A stretch of DNA of 64,000 nucleotides from Diphasiastrum complanatum (Eukaryota > Streptophyta > Lycopodiopsida > Lycopodiales > Lycopodiaceae). Positions 45,721 through 58,080 of this stretch are shown in pieces. Position numbers and translations under genes: made by a program. Where the stretch lies: NCBI GenBank assembly GCA_029204225.1, contig CM055096.1, forward strand, positions 3,159,352 to 3,223,351. The letters run 5' to 3'. How positions within the stretch are numbered: the first letter of the stretch is position 1; each line of letters begins with the position of its first letter. The notes below the pieces were generated by a model. That model was given only the letters and a program-made list of their open reading frames with translations, ran no database searches and had not been told where the DNA came from.

Positions 45721-46751
45721 GATCATTGCAAAACGAAAACTAAACTACTTGCAAGACTAGAAAACTCAGACTAGCATATTCCTCATAAAGAACAAGAAAA
45801 CAAATTTCTACAAGCATTCAAGAACCAAGAAGCTCCATCTTCTTAATTCTTGAATTTTCCAAGAAACTCAAAAAACCAAAACGTAAATGAATTTGCAAGA
45901 TCTATACCACATTATTGGCTACAAATCTCTTGGATGCTTGCAACCTACACTAATCCATCAAAACAAAAAATCTAATCCACAACTAGAAACAAGAAACAAG
46001 AATTACTCTAGCTAGCATTTTGAAAGTCCAAGAATCAAGAAACACTCATTTCTTGATTCTTGGACATCCCAAGAACATCAAGAACTAGAATGTCAAGAAT
46101 ATGCAAGATTTACACCACATTTCAAGCCTCTATAGTTTACTTGAATGCTGAAACCTACTTTAATTCACAAACGTAAATGAAATAGCAAGCAATCTAGTCC
46201 TCCCTAAGATCCACAACCACACACAAAGGAGATGGAGGGGCAAGATTATTAATGCATCACTCAAGAAACAAGAATCATCAAGGAGCTCTAGAATGCATCA
46301 AAACTCATGGAAGATAGTCTCATTTCAGCATGGAGTAGATACATTTACAAAAGCTTCCCTTCTACAAAGGGGGAGTCTCTTAAATAAGCAAGAGAGCTTC
46401 TTAGGTGGCATCTTAGTGGCATTTTCGCATTACACAAATTACAAGTGGAATTATGCTCTCCACTAGATGTCACCATCAAAAGGTGGCTCACTCTACTTTT
46501 CTAAGAGGGGCCTACTTGCATTTATTACCTTGCTTAGAAATACTAGTTCCTACATGGTCATTCCATCTTTTGGGATTCACCATGAGGCTTACACAGTTTC
46601 TACTTGACAATATTAACTACTATTCCTCAACTCTCATACTCAGCACTCAGTCTTCGTTCGTCTCGTCTTCTTAGAGACCTCCTCGGTCTAAGGGTAGAGG
46701 TGCTCGTGGGTAGCTTTGGCCGAGTATCTTGGGAATTCGTCAGAATCAGCC
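45721..46751. other. Spacer, nothing recognised
   Basis: About 1 kb with a few short internal repeats ('aagaatcaagaaacac', 'acaccacatt' near 45900 and 46110, about 210 apart). The 73-codon frame at 46453-46674 shows no family. Confidence 0.4.
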
Positions 46752-47940
46752 AACAATTTCAAAAGAGCTGAAAACCAAAGGCATAGCACTCAACATTTTC
46801 GAAAGGCATTTCACAATGGATGAAAGATACATGCAGATAAATTTCAAATTATCAATCCACATATCTATAGGTTCGGTTTGACGCCTCCTTGCCTAGTTCA
46901 TTCAAAAATCAAGGGTTGTGGTGCATTGGATTCTCTTCTTCAACACTCTGTGGGACACTCTTAACCATTGAAGTGAGAAATTTCTCTTGACAAAAAGAAC
47001 ATTCAAGTAGTTACAATGGTCATGCCTATAGCTATAAGTTAGCTTCCCCAAGACCAATGTGAAGGAAACTATAATGGCAAGAGTCAAGACAATGGTGCGC
47101 TCAAAGATAGGATCCACTACAACATTTTTTAAGACTTTTGACCCTAAGGAAACTTTATATTAATTTTTGAAAAAAAAGTCCATATGCATAGTTTGTCCAA
47201 CGATGTATGCCTTGAAAATAGAACCTCGATTATTGCATTGGTTCCCGAGGCATCCCTAGAATATTTTTCTCTTGGTTAAAGAGAGTGTTTTTTAAGGGAT
47301 ATATTAAGGGCCCTCAGAATATCCCTCAGGGTGTAGATTGATTAGGAAAGAGAGATTTTTGAAGGATATATCGAGGGCTTTTTGAATATACCTCGAGATT
47401 CATACAAAGAATTTTATTGAGGATAATTCCGCGGGAACCAAAAATAATAATAATCTAGGACAGAATGGAACCAGTATACTGGCTCCATTCTCCCCTAAAA
47501 ATAGACTCCATCCAATCCCATGAGTTTTTTTCATCACTTTTTATAAAGTTGGTAAGCAAATTTATAATTGTTAATAAATTATTTTACAAATATTTAAATT
47601 ACATTTCATACTTAAAGATGAACGAAAGACGCTTATGATTAACAAAATATATATTCATACATAAATGGTCCAAGTATAGAAATATATTACAAACTAAATC
47701 AGGACTCTCACATATGTGTGTGCTAGAATGAAAAACCCATTAAAATGGGTCCAAATCCGACTTATGTACTTGCCAAAAATAGTACAAACACTATTCAGAC
47801 CAAGAAAGATTTATCCTAAGTGACTATGATGGTGGGAGTGAGAGTCAGACCATATGTTTTGCTTCTGTTGTATAGCTGGTTTGAAGACAATACTTCTTGA
47901 AGAACATATGTCATGAATTAACGAGAGTGCACATCTTAAT
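46752..47940 (+). repeat. Composite repeat U, copy 4, left part
   Basis: This matches copy 3 from about 31405 to 32650 and copy 1 from about 12030 down to 10840. It is interrupted at 47940 by the outer copia element and resumes at 56390. The copy lacks the U head. Confidence 0.75.
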
Positions 47941-49014
47941 TGTCAATAATCAGATATGCAACATCAAGCATTCACCATAAGCAATCCCCAAAGAAGCCGG
48001 AAGAAGAACACGCACTATCAATCTATCACACTACCATATAGTGAATGTGAAATGTACATATAAACCCTGAACCCTGATAGAGAGGGAGAACCTAGGAGTA
48101 GACTACTAGACTAGCCAATGGCTAGTTACAGCTAGTAATAAAGTACATCGTAAATAGTAACTAAGAAGTGTAACAATGAAGTTTATCATGTTGATTTCAC
48201 ACGTGTGTATTGTCCACAACATGTACTTGTGATCTCCTAAGGTGTGTAGATGTACCAAGATCAAGACTAGATTGAGATTCAAGATCTATCTTTGATTCTA
48301 TGGCGAAAACACACTACTACATGCATTCAATCACTTCCAACTCTCACTCACACGTGTGGAAAGTGTTCCAAAAGTAATCTAAGTAAAAACAAGATGCTCT
48401 CCTTGGCTAGAGAGATAAAATCATCAATAGCTCTCGGGTAGAGAGAGAAAGCTAGAAAATCACTTACACTCAAAATCCACTCAATCTCAAAATCAATTAG
48501 ATCCAAATGAGGAGTACAATGATACTAGTAGATCCACGAGCTACCACTATGCTTAACTATGATTGGACCACACTTTGCCACCTCTTAATCCTATTGGACC
48601 ATTGATCCATACACCTGTAAATTCTATTGGAGCATTTTCAAGCAAACCTCAAATTCTATTAGACCACTCATGGTTCCACTTCTAAATCCTATTGGACCTC
48701 TTAAACTTCATCAAACAAAAGCACTACACTTGTCTACACTCTAATTGGCACGAGTTTGGCCTCCTACTCTATTTTGGCTCAATAGTGGCATTACAAGTGG
48801 AAATGAATAATTTGCCATCTATGCCAAAAACTTGACCCTATCAACATCCTACACCTAAATGCTTGACTATGAAATTCTATGAGACCCCTATATCAAACAT
48901 TTTTTATTTACTTTACAATTCTCCACACGTGGGAACATCCTCCACACATGTGAGATTCACTTACAAACTTCTATCATAAAAAATACCAAGCTAGATTTTT
49001 GCCAATTTCTCACA

Positions 49015-50150
49015 CTCCTCCTCAAAAAATAGCTTGGAAAGGTGCTAGATCACTTGAGAAGTTTGTAAATCTTTTTGAGTGGATCCTTTGGTATGCATAA
49101 GAAGTGAAGATCAGCCAAGAATTCCATCATAGCGGCACCCTCACCATATCCATGATAAGACCTCTTTGGTAGAGATTTCTTGCCAATGCCTTTGAAGAGT
49201 GCTCCACCAATATGCCACTTTGATCATGGGCTTCCTACATGCTTGATGATGATGATCTTTGCTTTGAAAGTTCCACTTGCATGATGGATGCACCATAAAT
49301 AGAGAAATCTGTGGCTCATAAGGATCATGGAGATCAAGATCATAAGATGTGAAACAATGATGATTATCAAGATTATGCTTTCTAGCTTGACTAGTGCACA
49401 TACAATGAACTATATCCATGATGGATCTAATCTTGATATCAAAGACTACCTTGATCTTTTTTAGGCTAGTCTCAAGGATGTAAGTGTCCACTTTGGATGC
49501 TTCACTTAATCTCAAGAGGAATTTACAATTTGCCTCAAAACATGTGAAAACATGATTTTCAAAAAAAGTGAGTATCAAGCTCAATCTTGTTCTTACTAGA
49601 ACCAAGAGCATACTTTTGATAGTACAATATCTTGCTTTCAAAAAGTATTGGAAGCATATCTAAGTCAATAATGACAAGAAACATGTCCATACCATAAGCA
49701 TCATACAAAACTAGTATATATTTTCTTGAACTTTGAGATCCAAAAAATTCAAGGAAGCAAGATAGCATTTCAAGCAAAGGAAGAGAAGCATATATGAATG
49801 TGTTGTAGTAGATACAACATGAAAGATGCCCCTCTTTGCCATGTAAGGTGAGCCATAAAGACTCGGCCATGCATCTTGAAGATCTTCTTGAAATCATATG
49901 AAGAAGAAACTCCTCTTCACACCTTGGCCCCATCATAACTTGAGTACCTTCAAAAAAGATAACTTGTGATGCTTCTTGAGAAGCCTTGGTCTCGGCCACT
50001 TCCAAGATTGAATCTTCATGCAATGTGATATCTCTATTCACAATCGCTTTTGAAATAGAGAGTGTAAAGACACTAAAGGCCTCCTTGATGGATGAGTATC
50101 CAATCATGATCCATGAGCTTGGATCATCCTTCCTCCTTGTTTCCAAGGGA
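49015..50150 (-). pseudogene. Family A pol remnant (integrase C-terminus to RNase H end), decayed
   Basis: Frame 50146-49559 starts ETRRKDDPSSWIMIGYSS and SKAIVNRDITLHEDS, the conserved integrase C-terminal segment (usual R-K-L-D-D ... F-I-G-Y ... I-S-R-D-V). RT is essentially absent. Close to the LTR, about 49230-49150 in another frame reads EHSSKALARNLYQRGLI, matching the RNase H end (usual ADIFTKAL). The intervening kilobase is scrambled. The element is therefore non-autonomous. Confidence 0.75.
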
Positions 50151-50161
50151 ATATGTGCAAA

Positions 50162-51703
50162 TCAAGCACTACCAAGTTCACTAAGGTGATCAACCTTAGG
50201 CTTTATCTTGAATAAAACTTCATATGGTGATATTCCTTCAAGAGCTCCAATACTCCTCAAAGCTTTGATCTTCAATGAGAATTTCTTCTCAACATATGCT
50301 TTGAATAATAAGGAATAATCATACACCATAATACTTGAAGAGAGAAGATATGTGCATCTTGTGTGATCGTCCTCCTTTGAAATTTTAAACATATAAGAAA
50401 CATCAAGAGAGTTTTCACTCTCACTTGGATCCAGTTTGTAGATGCCTTCAAATCTTGATCCATATGCAAGGATCTCACCATCCTTCTTGATCACACAATT
50501 GTCAATATTGAAATTGACATCAAAGCCACTATCAAGAAGTTGGCCAACACTTAAGATGTTCTTTGTAAGCTTTGGGACAAAAAGAACATTGTTGAGAAAG
50601 AGATCTTTGGAAGATGCAAGCTTCAAGGGAATAATCCCTACTCCTTCAATATTGCACTCATGCTTACTTGCAATGTATATGGTCTTCTTGACTCCATCAT
50701 AAGACATAATAGATGAAAAAGAGTGCTTGGAGCCACACATATGTGAAGATGCTCCACTATCAATATACCATGAGTCATCCTTGTTGAAGGTGGAAGAGGA
50801 GAAGCTTGATGCCATAAGAGAGCCTTCTACATCACTTGCAATATAGTCTTCTTTCTCATTGGTGATGTTGGCTTGATTGAGTTGATTCTTCTTCTTGAAG
50901 CAATTGGTGGCATAATGGCCTTTCTTGCCACAATAAAAGCACTTGATCTTCTTCTTCTTGAGATTTGAATTAGAAGCATGAGAGGTATCCTCCTCCTCTC
51001 CATCTTGGTCTTTAGCTTTGTCATTAAAGAAGTGATGGTGTTGCTTCTTACTCCTCTCTTTGTGCTTGGCAAATAGAACTTTGCCATCATCATGATTGAG
51101 TGATAGCTTGTCCATCCTCAAGAGTTTGTACTCTTGTCTTGATTCTTCATAAATAAGCACACTTTGAAGGGCCGCCAAACTTGGTAGCTCCGCCTTAATG
51201 GCATAGGATTGGACAAGGTTTTCATATTCATCTCTTAAGCCATTGAGAATGACTTGGACTAGTTCATTTTGATTGATTGAGTCACCAATACATGCAAGCT
51301 CCCTATGAATATCCTTGACTCTCAAAACATAATTAGATGCACTCTCATCACTCTTTTGACTACTTTGGAAGATCTGATTTCTAAGAGTGAGGATCCTAGA
51401 GGTGTTCTTAGCCTCATAGATGGACTTGAGACAATCCCAAGCTTCCTTGGATGTAGAACAATCACCAATCTCCCTCAATATCTCATTAGAGACATTCATC
51501 TTAATGTAGTGGAGAGCCATCCTAGCTCTCTTCTTGTATTTTTGTACTTCTTGAAGGACTTGAGGCTCCTCCTCAATCCCAAGTACAATGTCCATCACAT
51601 CTTGGAGTATCAAGATGGACTCCATCCCCAACTTCCATATTGAATAATTGGAAGTAGACAATCTTTCACTTGGTTGCAACAAGTATGAACTCATTGAAGT
51701 CAT
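50162..51703 (-). pseudogene. Family A gag-protease with internally deleted integrase
   Basis: A 513-codon open frame. Gag begins MTSMSSYLLQPSERLSTSNY. The zinc knuckle CFYCGKKGHYATNC lies at about residues 255-268, and protease WYIDSGASSHMCG at about 312. Then come NNVLFVPKLTKNILSVGQLL and FEGIYKLDPSE. The pre-integrase H-x-R-L-G-H region and most of the integrase core are deleted: the frame passes directly to TCTYLLSSSIMVYD (core strand) and ends in GISPYEVLFKIKPKVDHLSE. Gag and protease look intact, which suggests the element may once have been mobilised by related copies, but it lacks its own integrase. Confidence 0.92.
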
Positions 51704-53289
51704 GTAAAGTGGAGATAAATTAAAGTGATGAACAAAAAATGTTGCTTCTCTCTTACTATAGGATCCAATAATGGTGTGCTACCATCTCCTATGCAAGATC
51801 TTGCAACAAACTGTGAGATGATTCTCACTAGCTATCTCAATCTCTCCAAAACTAGATCTACTTCACATCAAATGATGGAGTATGGGCAAAGTTAGGATCA
51901 AACACTCTTATCACGTGTGGAATACACTAAGAAATCAAATTTGACTCAAATACAATGATATTGCATGAAACAAAATGGCTAAGATCTCAAGACAGTGCCT
52001 AGATCACATATAGATGAGATTGGTAAGCATTCAACTGTGATTTTGGATCAAACAAGAAATCTCTTGACCAAACCAAATGTGTCCACCTAGGTCTAGGTGC
52101 CCTACCTAACCCTCTTTAAAAGCTTATAACTTTTGATTGGCACAACCAAATGGAATTGCATCAAAAACTAGACAAAAATAGCTTCAAAACAAGCTATCTA
52201 GCAAGATTTTTGGATCAACCATGAAAGAGAACTCCAAAACTAAAATTGGATGTTCCTCACACATGTCCGAGCACCTGATTCCATATAGTACCAGGTCAGA
52301 CCCAATCAATGTCCTATCGATCTCTTTTGATCCAAGATTGGACAAGATAGCTAGGAAAATGGATCTTGACAATTTCTAGCTCAAGATTCATGAATAGTTT
52401 TCACTTAAATGGATCAAAATGCATGGTAACCTTAGGTAGGCTCTGATACCATGATGATTTCATACGTGTGGATTGTCCACAACATGTACTTGTGATCTCC
52501 TAAGGTGTGTAGATGCACCAAGATCAAGACTAGATTGAGATTCAAGATCTATCTTTGATTCTATGGCAAAAACACACTACTACATGCATTCAATCACTTC
52601 CAACTCTCACTCACACGTGTGGGAAGTGTTCCAAAAGTAATATAAGTAAAAACAAGCTGATCTCCTTGGCTAGAGAGAGGAAATCATCAATACCTCTCGG
52701 GTACAGAGAGAGAAAGCTAAAAAATCACTTACACTCAAAATCCACTCAATCTCAAAATCAATTAGATCCAAATGAGGAGTACAATGATACTAGTACATCT
52801 ACGAGCTACCACTATGCTTAACTATGATTGCACCACACTTTGCCACCTCTTAATCCTATTGGACCATTGATCCATGCACCTCTAAATTCTATTGGACCAT
52901 TTTCAAGCAAACCTCCAATTCTATTAGACCACTCATGGTTCCACCTCTAAATCCTATTGGACCTCTTAAACTTCATCAAACAAAAGCATTACACTTATCT
53001 ACACTCTAATTGGTTTGGCCTCCTACTCTATTTTGGCTCAATAGTGGCATTACAAGTGGAAATGGATAATTTGTCATCTATGCCAAATTTGACCCTATCA
53101 ACATCCTACACCTAAATGCTTGACTATGAAATTCTATGAGACCCCTATATCAAACATTTTTTATCTACTTTACAATTCTCCACACGTGGGAACATCCTCC
53201 ACACATGTGAGATTCACTTACAAACTTCTATCATAAAAAATACCAAGCTAGATTTTTGCCAATTTCTCACATATCATTGATTTCTAACA

Positions 53290-54624
53290 CTCTCCCTCAA
53301 TGATAAAATTACATTCTTCTATTCCTAATAGAGTACAAAATTTTTCAAATTTACATCTACCTAATGACTAAGTAAAAATATCTGCCACTTGATCTTCAGA
53401 TTTACAGAAAACAAGATCAATGGCTCCATCAAGAATTTGCTCTTGAACAAAATGATAATGTATTCCGATGTGCTTGGTTCGAGCATATAAAACTGGATTA
53501 TTGGCAAGGTGAATGCAGCTTTGATTGTCTCAAGATATAGTAGTTGCATCCAGTTGTGGTTGACCTAAATCCACAAGCAATCTTCATAATCATACCGCTT
53601 CTTGTGCAACACTACTGAGTGCTCGATATTCAGCTTCCATTGAAGATAAGGCTACTATAGGTTGCTTTTTGCTGCTCCATGAAGCTGCAACTGTACCATA
53701 ACAAAATGTATTACCACTGGTAGACCTTTTGTCATCAATATTACTTGCCTAATCAGCATATGTATATCCTATCAATATTGGCACTTCAGACTGATCATAC
53801 TTCAAACCAAAATTTAATGTCCCTTGAATGTATCTGAGAATACGTTTAGCAGACTTCTAGTGTGTGTTTGACTAGGATCTTGCATAAATTGACTAACAAC
53901 ACCAACAACATAAGAAATATCAGGTCGTGTGTGTGTCAAATAAATCAAACTACCCACTAGCTGTCTATACAAATAAGCATCCACTTTCTCAGATTCATCA
54001 TATGCAGTAAGCTTCGTGTTGACATCCATAGGTGTACTCAAAGGCTTACAATCCTGTATATTGAACCTATAAAGCAAATCTCGTGCATATTTGCTTTGTG
54101 TAAGAAATACCACATTTTTCTTTTGCCATACTTCAATGCCAAGACAATAGTGCATCAATCCTAGATTGCTTATGTCAAAAGCATTGAAAAGATCTGATTT
54201 GATTTCATCAATTAAGCTCTCATTACTTCCTATAATAATCAAATCATCCACGTATAGCACAATGAACACTATCTCTGAATCTTGTCTTAGAATGTAAAGA
54301 TTAGGATCAACATCACTCTTTACCATTTCCCTTCGCTTAAAGTGTTCATCAATGCAAGAGTACCACGCCCGTGGTGCTTGCTTCAATCCATAAATAGCTT
54401 TGTTGAGCTTACAAACAAGGTGCTCTCTCCCTAGCTCAATAAATCCTTGAGGTTGTACTAATCACACCTCTTCATCCAGCACTCCATTAAGAAAAGCAGA
54501 TTTAACATCCATTTGCGGGATCTTCCAACCATAGAAAGCATAAATAGCAATGACAAAACGTATAGTTACCATCTTAGCTACGGGTGCGAAGGTTTCCTCA
54601 AAATCAATACCTTCCTGCTGCTCT
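53290..54624 (-). pseudogene. Outer copia RT and RNase H
   Basis: In minus-strand order: GIDFEETFAPVAKMVTIRFV, MDVKSAFLNGVLDEEV with a stop, KQAPRAWYSCIDEHF, YVDDLIIIGSN (YVDD at 54243-54254), LGLMHYCLGIEVWQKKN, TPMDVNTKLTAYDES and SLIYLTHTRPDISYVVG. A shift near 53830 leads to RNase H: DDKRSTSGNTFCYG, SSMEAEYRALSSVAQE, LYARTKHIGIHYHFVQEQIL and EDQVADIFT, ending at the polypurine tract. RT catalytic residues are present, but stops in both domains show it is inactive. Confidence 0.92.
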
Positions 54625-54899
54625 CCATAGTCCAGCCATATTCTGATTGTATGACCGGCCAATTGAAATTTTGAAGTGTGATCTTGTCCAGAGGGGTGCC
54701 GCATTCCACCCATTTGGATCTTCGTGGACATGCCAAGAAGTGCGTGTTCACCCGTAATGGTTGTGGACTCGTCACGTAGGCCCTGATGGCTGCAGGGTCT
54801 CTTTCGGACAACTGCTGATGCCACTCTGGTTGTGGTTGGAGGGCGGGTAGTACTTGCAGTTCGTTGCCCTTGATTGTCTGAGCAGAAAACGATATCTGC
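54625..54899 (-). other. Non-copia insert between gag and RT of the outer element
   Basis: Between the gag end and the RT start lies about 275 bases, GC-richer than the surroundings, with two overlapping minus-strand frames (for example VVRKRPCSHQGLRDESTTIT and VNTHFLACPRRSKWVECGTP). No copia domain matches, where protease and integrase should be. It may be captured host sequence or a scrambled remnant; I do not recognise it. Confidence 0.4.
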
Positions 54900-55277
54900 C
54901 AGTCATCTCTTGATGGCACCATCATCCATCCGCAATGTGTGCAGCTTCGTCTTCAGGAATAGCACTCGAGATGTGTTTGTGGTCTCAAACAATGCCTTCA
55001 ACGTATCCCATGCTTCTTTTGGTCCTTCTGAATTCGAAATTTTAGGAATAATTGCATCTCTAACTGATAAGTTGATGACATTCTGTGCTTTCCGTTTTCT
55101 CCTGTCAAATGTCTGTTGATCTTCTTCAATCACTGGCCTTGTCTCTTCACCTGTCACAATCTCTCATAGTTCCTTTTCCATCAAAATGTTTTTCAGTTTG
55201 AATTTCCAAACTGCATAGTTGCCGGCTCCTTCCAATTTGCTTGACTCATTGAGGACACTCTCGCTTAGAGTTGCCAT
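54900..55277 (-). pseudogene. Outer copia gag, truncated
   Basis: From ATG at 55277 the minus strand reads a copia gag with SSKLEGAGNYAVWKFKLKN, then a TGA where related gag has Trp (before EIVTGEETRP), then KRKAQNVINLSVRDAIIPKI and NTSRVLFLKTKLHTLRMDDG. It resembles the gag at 6523-6900 (ESSKLDGISNYAVWKYKMKN; SKLNSAHMEQG). Coding similarity stops at about 54903. Confidence 0.88.
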
Positions 55278-56128
55278 TACTGAACAGATGAGTCCAAATC
55301 AAGTAATTTATCACACCACAAAACTGTATATTTTTCTGGTTATACACTTGATATTGGAATGGATCGCGGAAGTACGGCTACTCAAGATCCTCCTTAACTT
55401 GTGTGCGTGGATCTGATATTGGAGCATGCGATATCGGATTGAAGCGCGGATGTACAACTACTCAAAATTTTCTTTAGCTTGTGCGCTTGGATCTGATGTT
55501 GGTACAGACAATATCGGACTGGAGTGCGGATGTACGACTGCTCGAGTTTCTCTTCAACTAGCGTGGATCCAATATTGGTACGGATATTAAAAAGAGAGAA
55601 TATAAAACTTTCAGAGGGAATATTCTCGATTCCCTACTTCGGCACGGCGGCTACGCCTCCTCCTCTTTGCTTAGATTTCGAAACGAGTGATTGTTCAAAC
55701 AGATAGATCTCAGTAATGTGAAAGGTATGAAGCCTCAAAACTCTAAATGGCAGTACTAGACACTATCTGGTGTGATTTGCAGTACCCCAAACAAACAAAT
55801 GAGAGATTTCTTAGCACAACTCTCTGACAAATGACACTTCTCACAAAGACTAAAAAAAAATTGTAAAACTTTTCCCACTCAATAGATTTTCAATCTGTCT
55901 GATGCTGCCCTGGCCTTTCCGATGCCTCCGGGACTGTGTCTTTGTTCCCCACTAATGATTGTGAGCTCCAAAACCTGCAAAATACATCAAGAAGAATTTC
56001 TTCCAACCATTTTTTTTTGTCTCTCCAAACTTACACCTCCTGTGAAGGACTTTCTCACTTTGTTGCGGAGCCTGTGACAAGCTGTATCCAGTGATCAGGC
56101 ACGCAGGACTATCGTAGCTCTGATACCA

Positions 56129-56389
56129 TGTCAATAATCAGATATGCAACATCAAGCATTCACCATAAGCAATCACCAAAGAAGCCGAAAGAAGAACACG
56201 CACTATCAATCTATCACACTACCACATACTGAATGTAAAATGTACATATAAACCCTGAACTCTGATAGAGAGGGGGAACCTAGGAGTAGACTACTAGACT
56301 AGCCAACGACTAGTTACAGCTAGTAATAAAGTACATCGTAAACAGTAACTAAGAAGTGTAACAATGAAGTTTATCATTGATTTCTAACA
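56129..56389 (-). repeat. 5' LTR of the outer copia element
   Basis: On the plus strand it begins TGTCAATAATCAG and ends TTTCTAACA. The partner is 47941-48188 joined to 53277-53289. The adjacent primer site lies at 56117-56128. Confidence 0.95.
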
Positions 56390-56394
56390 TTAAT

Positions 56395-57500
56395 GGTATG
56401 AAACGAATATAATATATTATGGATTCTAGCGAGACAAAAGTTAAACAATTTGGTATTTAGTACAAATATTGGTGCTAAATTTGAAAAATAAAATTACAAT
56501 GATGCATTCCACAAGAAGCAACTTTGACAAGCATGTTATGAAATGTTTTTTTTTTTAAATTTGTCATAATTTTTCTAATTAAAAACAGTATTATTAATTG
56601 AATTTTTTCGTTACTTTTGTTGTATAGCTGGTTTGATGACAAAGAATTTTGCAGACGAGTTTCAATCTCCATAAAAACAAAAGAAAAGTTTGCAAATTTT
56701 TATTTCTCTTTCAAGTGGTAAAGCCATCTAGGCGTATTGAAAATGGCATTTTCATAATGTTATACCTAAATGGCATTCTCATGAAACAATGCGATATTGG
56801 TCCACAAATCTCAAGGGATAAGAAATGGCAATCAAAATAGGTCAAATTGCGACATGGGTGGCTGGAATTTCTAAAAAACGTTTTGTCAAAATTCAAGATT
56901 GGCATTTGGTCCATTATGGACTATGAAACTGTGCTTAGTACCTACTCTTTCATGGAAAGTGAGGCATGTCAAGCGGCTTCCATTTTTCATGTTGTGGAGC
57001 CAAGAAAATTGCTACCAACATTCAAGTGTAATGTGTCCTGAGAAGCCTTGTGTAGCTGCTAATTTCAAAACCTTGTGGTATGTATGGCATCATTTCTATC
57101 CTAAGGTCAACAAACACAACACAATGGTTTTTATGTTTGTATATATTTTCTTATGTAAATTGTACAATGTTTGGATGAATCTATGTTCACATTCTACAAT
57201 GTTTAGAAATAAGTTATGTTTGTGTTTATGTGAATGCTATCACCTGAAATTGATAAGTCTAGTATGCTTACACAATATACAAGATTCAACATTAAAAAAA
57301 ATTGCTCATTAAAGTTACATGATAAGATATATAGGCAATCGAAAGTATATGATTCAAGGACAAGTTGTTTCTAAATAGAATATATAGTTCATCAAGAAAA
57401 TAAAATAATACATCGATTTCTATTTGTCGAGATCGTTTAAGTTCTTGAGCTTCTGGATACTGCCTGATCACTCGATTACCATAAGACTCCAACTGAACCT
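56395..57500 (+). repeat. Composite repeat U, copy 4, right part
   Basis: Resumes U after the nested copia insertion, matching copy 3 from about 32655 to 34560, except that about 100 bases between 56690 and 33745-equivalents are missing. It ends near 57500, where ORF Y sequence begins on the minus strand. Confidence 0.75.
56715..57105 (+). pseudogene. FCP1/HAD-like phosphatase exon, U copy 4
   Basis: Sequence equals copies 1-3 but with three distinct lesions: the splice acceptor is AA instead of AG at 56713-56714; the motif I Asp is Tyr (LYLNG instead of LDLNG); and an extra base near 56973 shifts the frame inside ...ACQAASIFH. Downstream LPFFMLWSQENCYQH and KTLWYVWHHFYPK remain in another frame. 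A TAG follows KKWQSK as in copy 3. It is dead as a gene. Confidence 0.65.
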
Positions 57501-58080
57501 GTAGTTATCAAAACCATGTTTTGATATCCCATATTTATCGTTTATGCCTTCGTAGTTTATGATAGTATCCCCATTTAGAGTTCGCATAAAAGTTGTGATT
57601 CCATCCTGCAGCGTCTGAATATATTTGCAACTAAGAGCCACCTTTCCCATATATTTATGTCCTTTGTAGTAATAGTACCTTACAAATGTGTAATGTATTT
57701 AATGCTCCATAAATTCATGTATAATAAATTCAGGTGCAATATTATGCCAATTAAGGCAACCTCCAAATACACTCTAAATTTTTTTGGAGGTTGTTACGTT
57801 AATGAAGGATTTACTTAGGCATCATATTTATGGGACTTCGGGACTTTATGGGATTAGCTGAAATTCAGTGTAGTGAGCAGTTGTTAGGCACTTTACAATT
57901 CAGCTAAAATGTATGACAGTTGGCACTAGCATGTCGTGGAAGGCCCGAGGTCCTGGGGCCTTCCATGATGTAATGCCACGTGATAAGGCAGAAAGAGAAT
58001 GCACATTATGTAGAGAGATAACGTACATTCCGAATGCACATTCCTTAGAGAGAGGAGATAGAACACACATTCACAAGAAA
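57500..58080 (-). repeat. ORF Y fragment plus R2 copy 2
   Basis: 57500-57650 on the minus strand encodes KVALSCKYIQTLQDGITTFM then NDKYGISKHGFDN, the start of ORF Y (18594-18750). 57640-58080 is R2 in reverse to 41100-41600, including the hairpin AACCTCCAAA...TTTTGGAGGTTG (57759-57795). Confidence 0.7.

Larger units (their letters stand above)
48189..53271 (-). mobile_element. Inner Ty1/copia element (family A) nested in the outer 3' LTR
   Basis: LTRs lie at 52452-53271 (5', 820 bp) and 48189-49014 (3', 826 bp), with target duplication TATCA (48184-48188, 53272-53276). The primer site is the minus-strand TGGTATCAGAGCC, whose 5' end abuts the LTR at 52451. A polypurine tract GAGGAGGAG lies just before the 3' LTR. 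Family A also supplies the LTR and gag at 15065-17039. It inserted into the LTR of an existing element, so it is the younger insertion. Confidence 0.95.
47941..56389 (-). mobile_element. Outer Ty1/copia element, with a second copia nested inside
   Basis: The element is bounded by 261-bp LTRs (56129-56389 as 5' LTR; 47941-48188 plus 53277-53289 as 3' LTR, split by the inner element). The target duplication is TTAAT (47936-47940, 56390-56394); copy 3 of U near 32650 shows the empty site. Primer site: minus-strand TGGTATCAGAGC at about 56117-56128. Polypurine tract: minus-strand ATTGAGGGAGAG just before the 3' LTR. By eye the LTRs differ at about ten positions. The internal region is only about 2.8 kb once the inner element is removed, so integrase and protease are missing. 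Confidence 0.95.
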
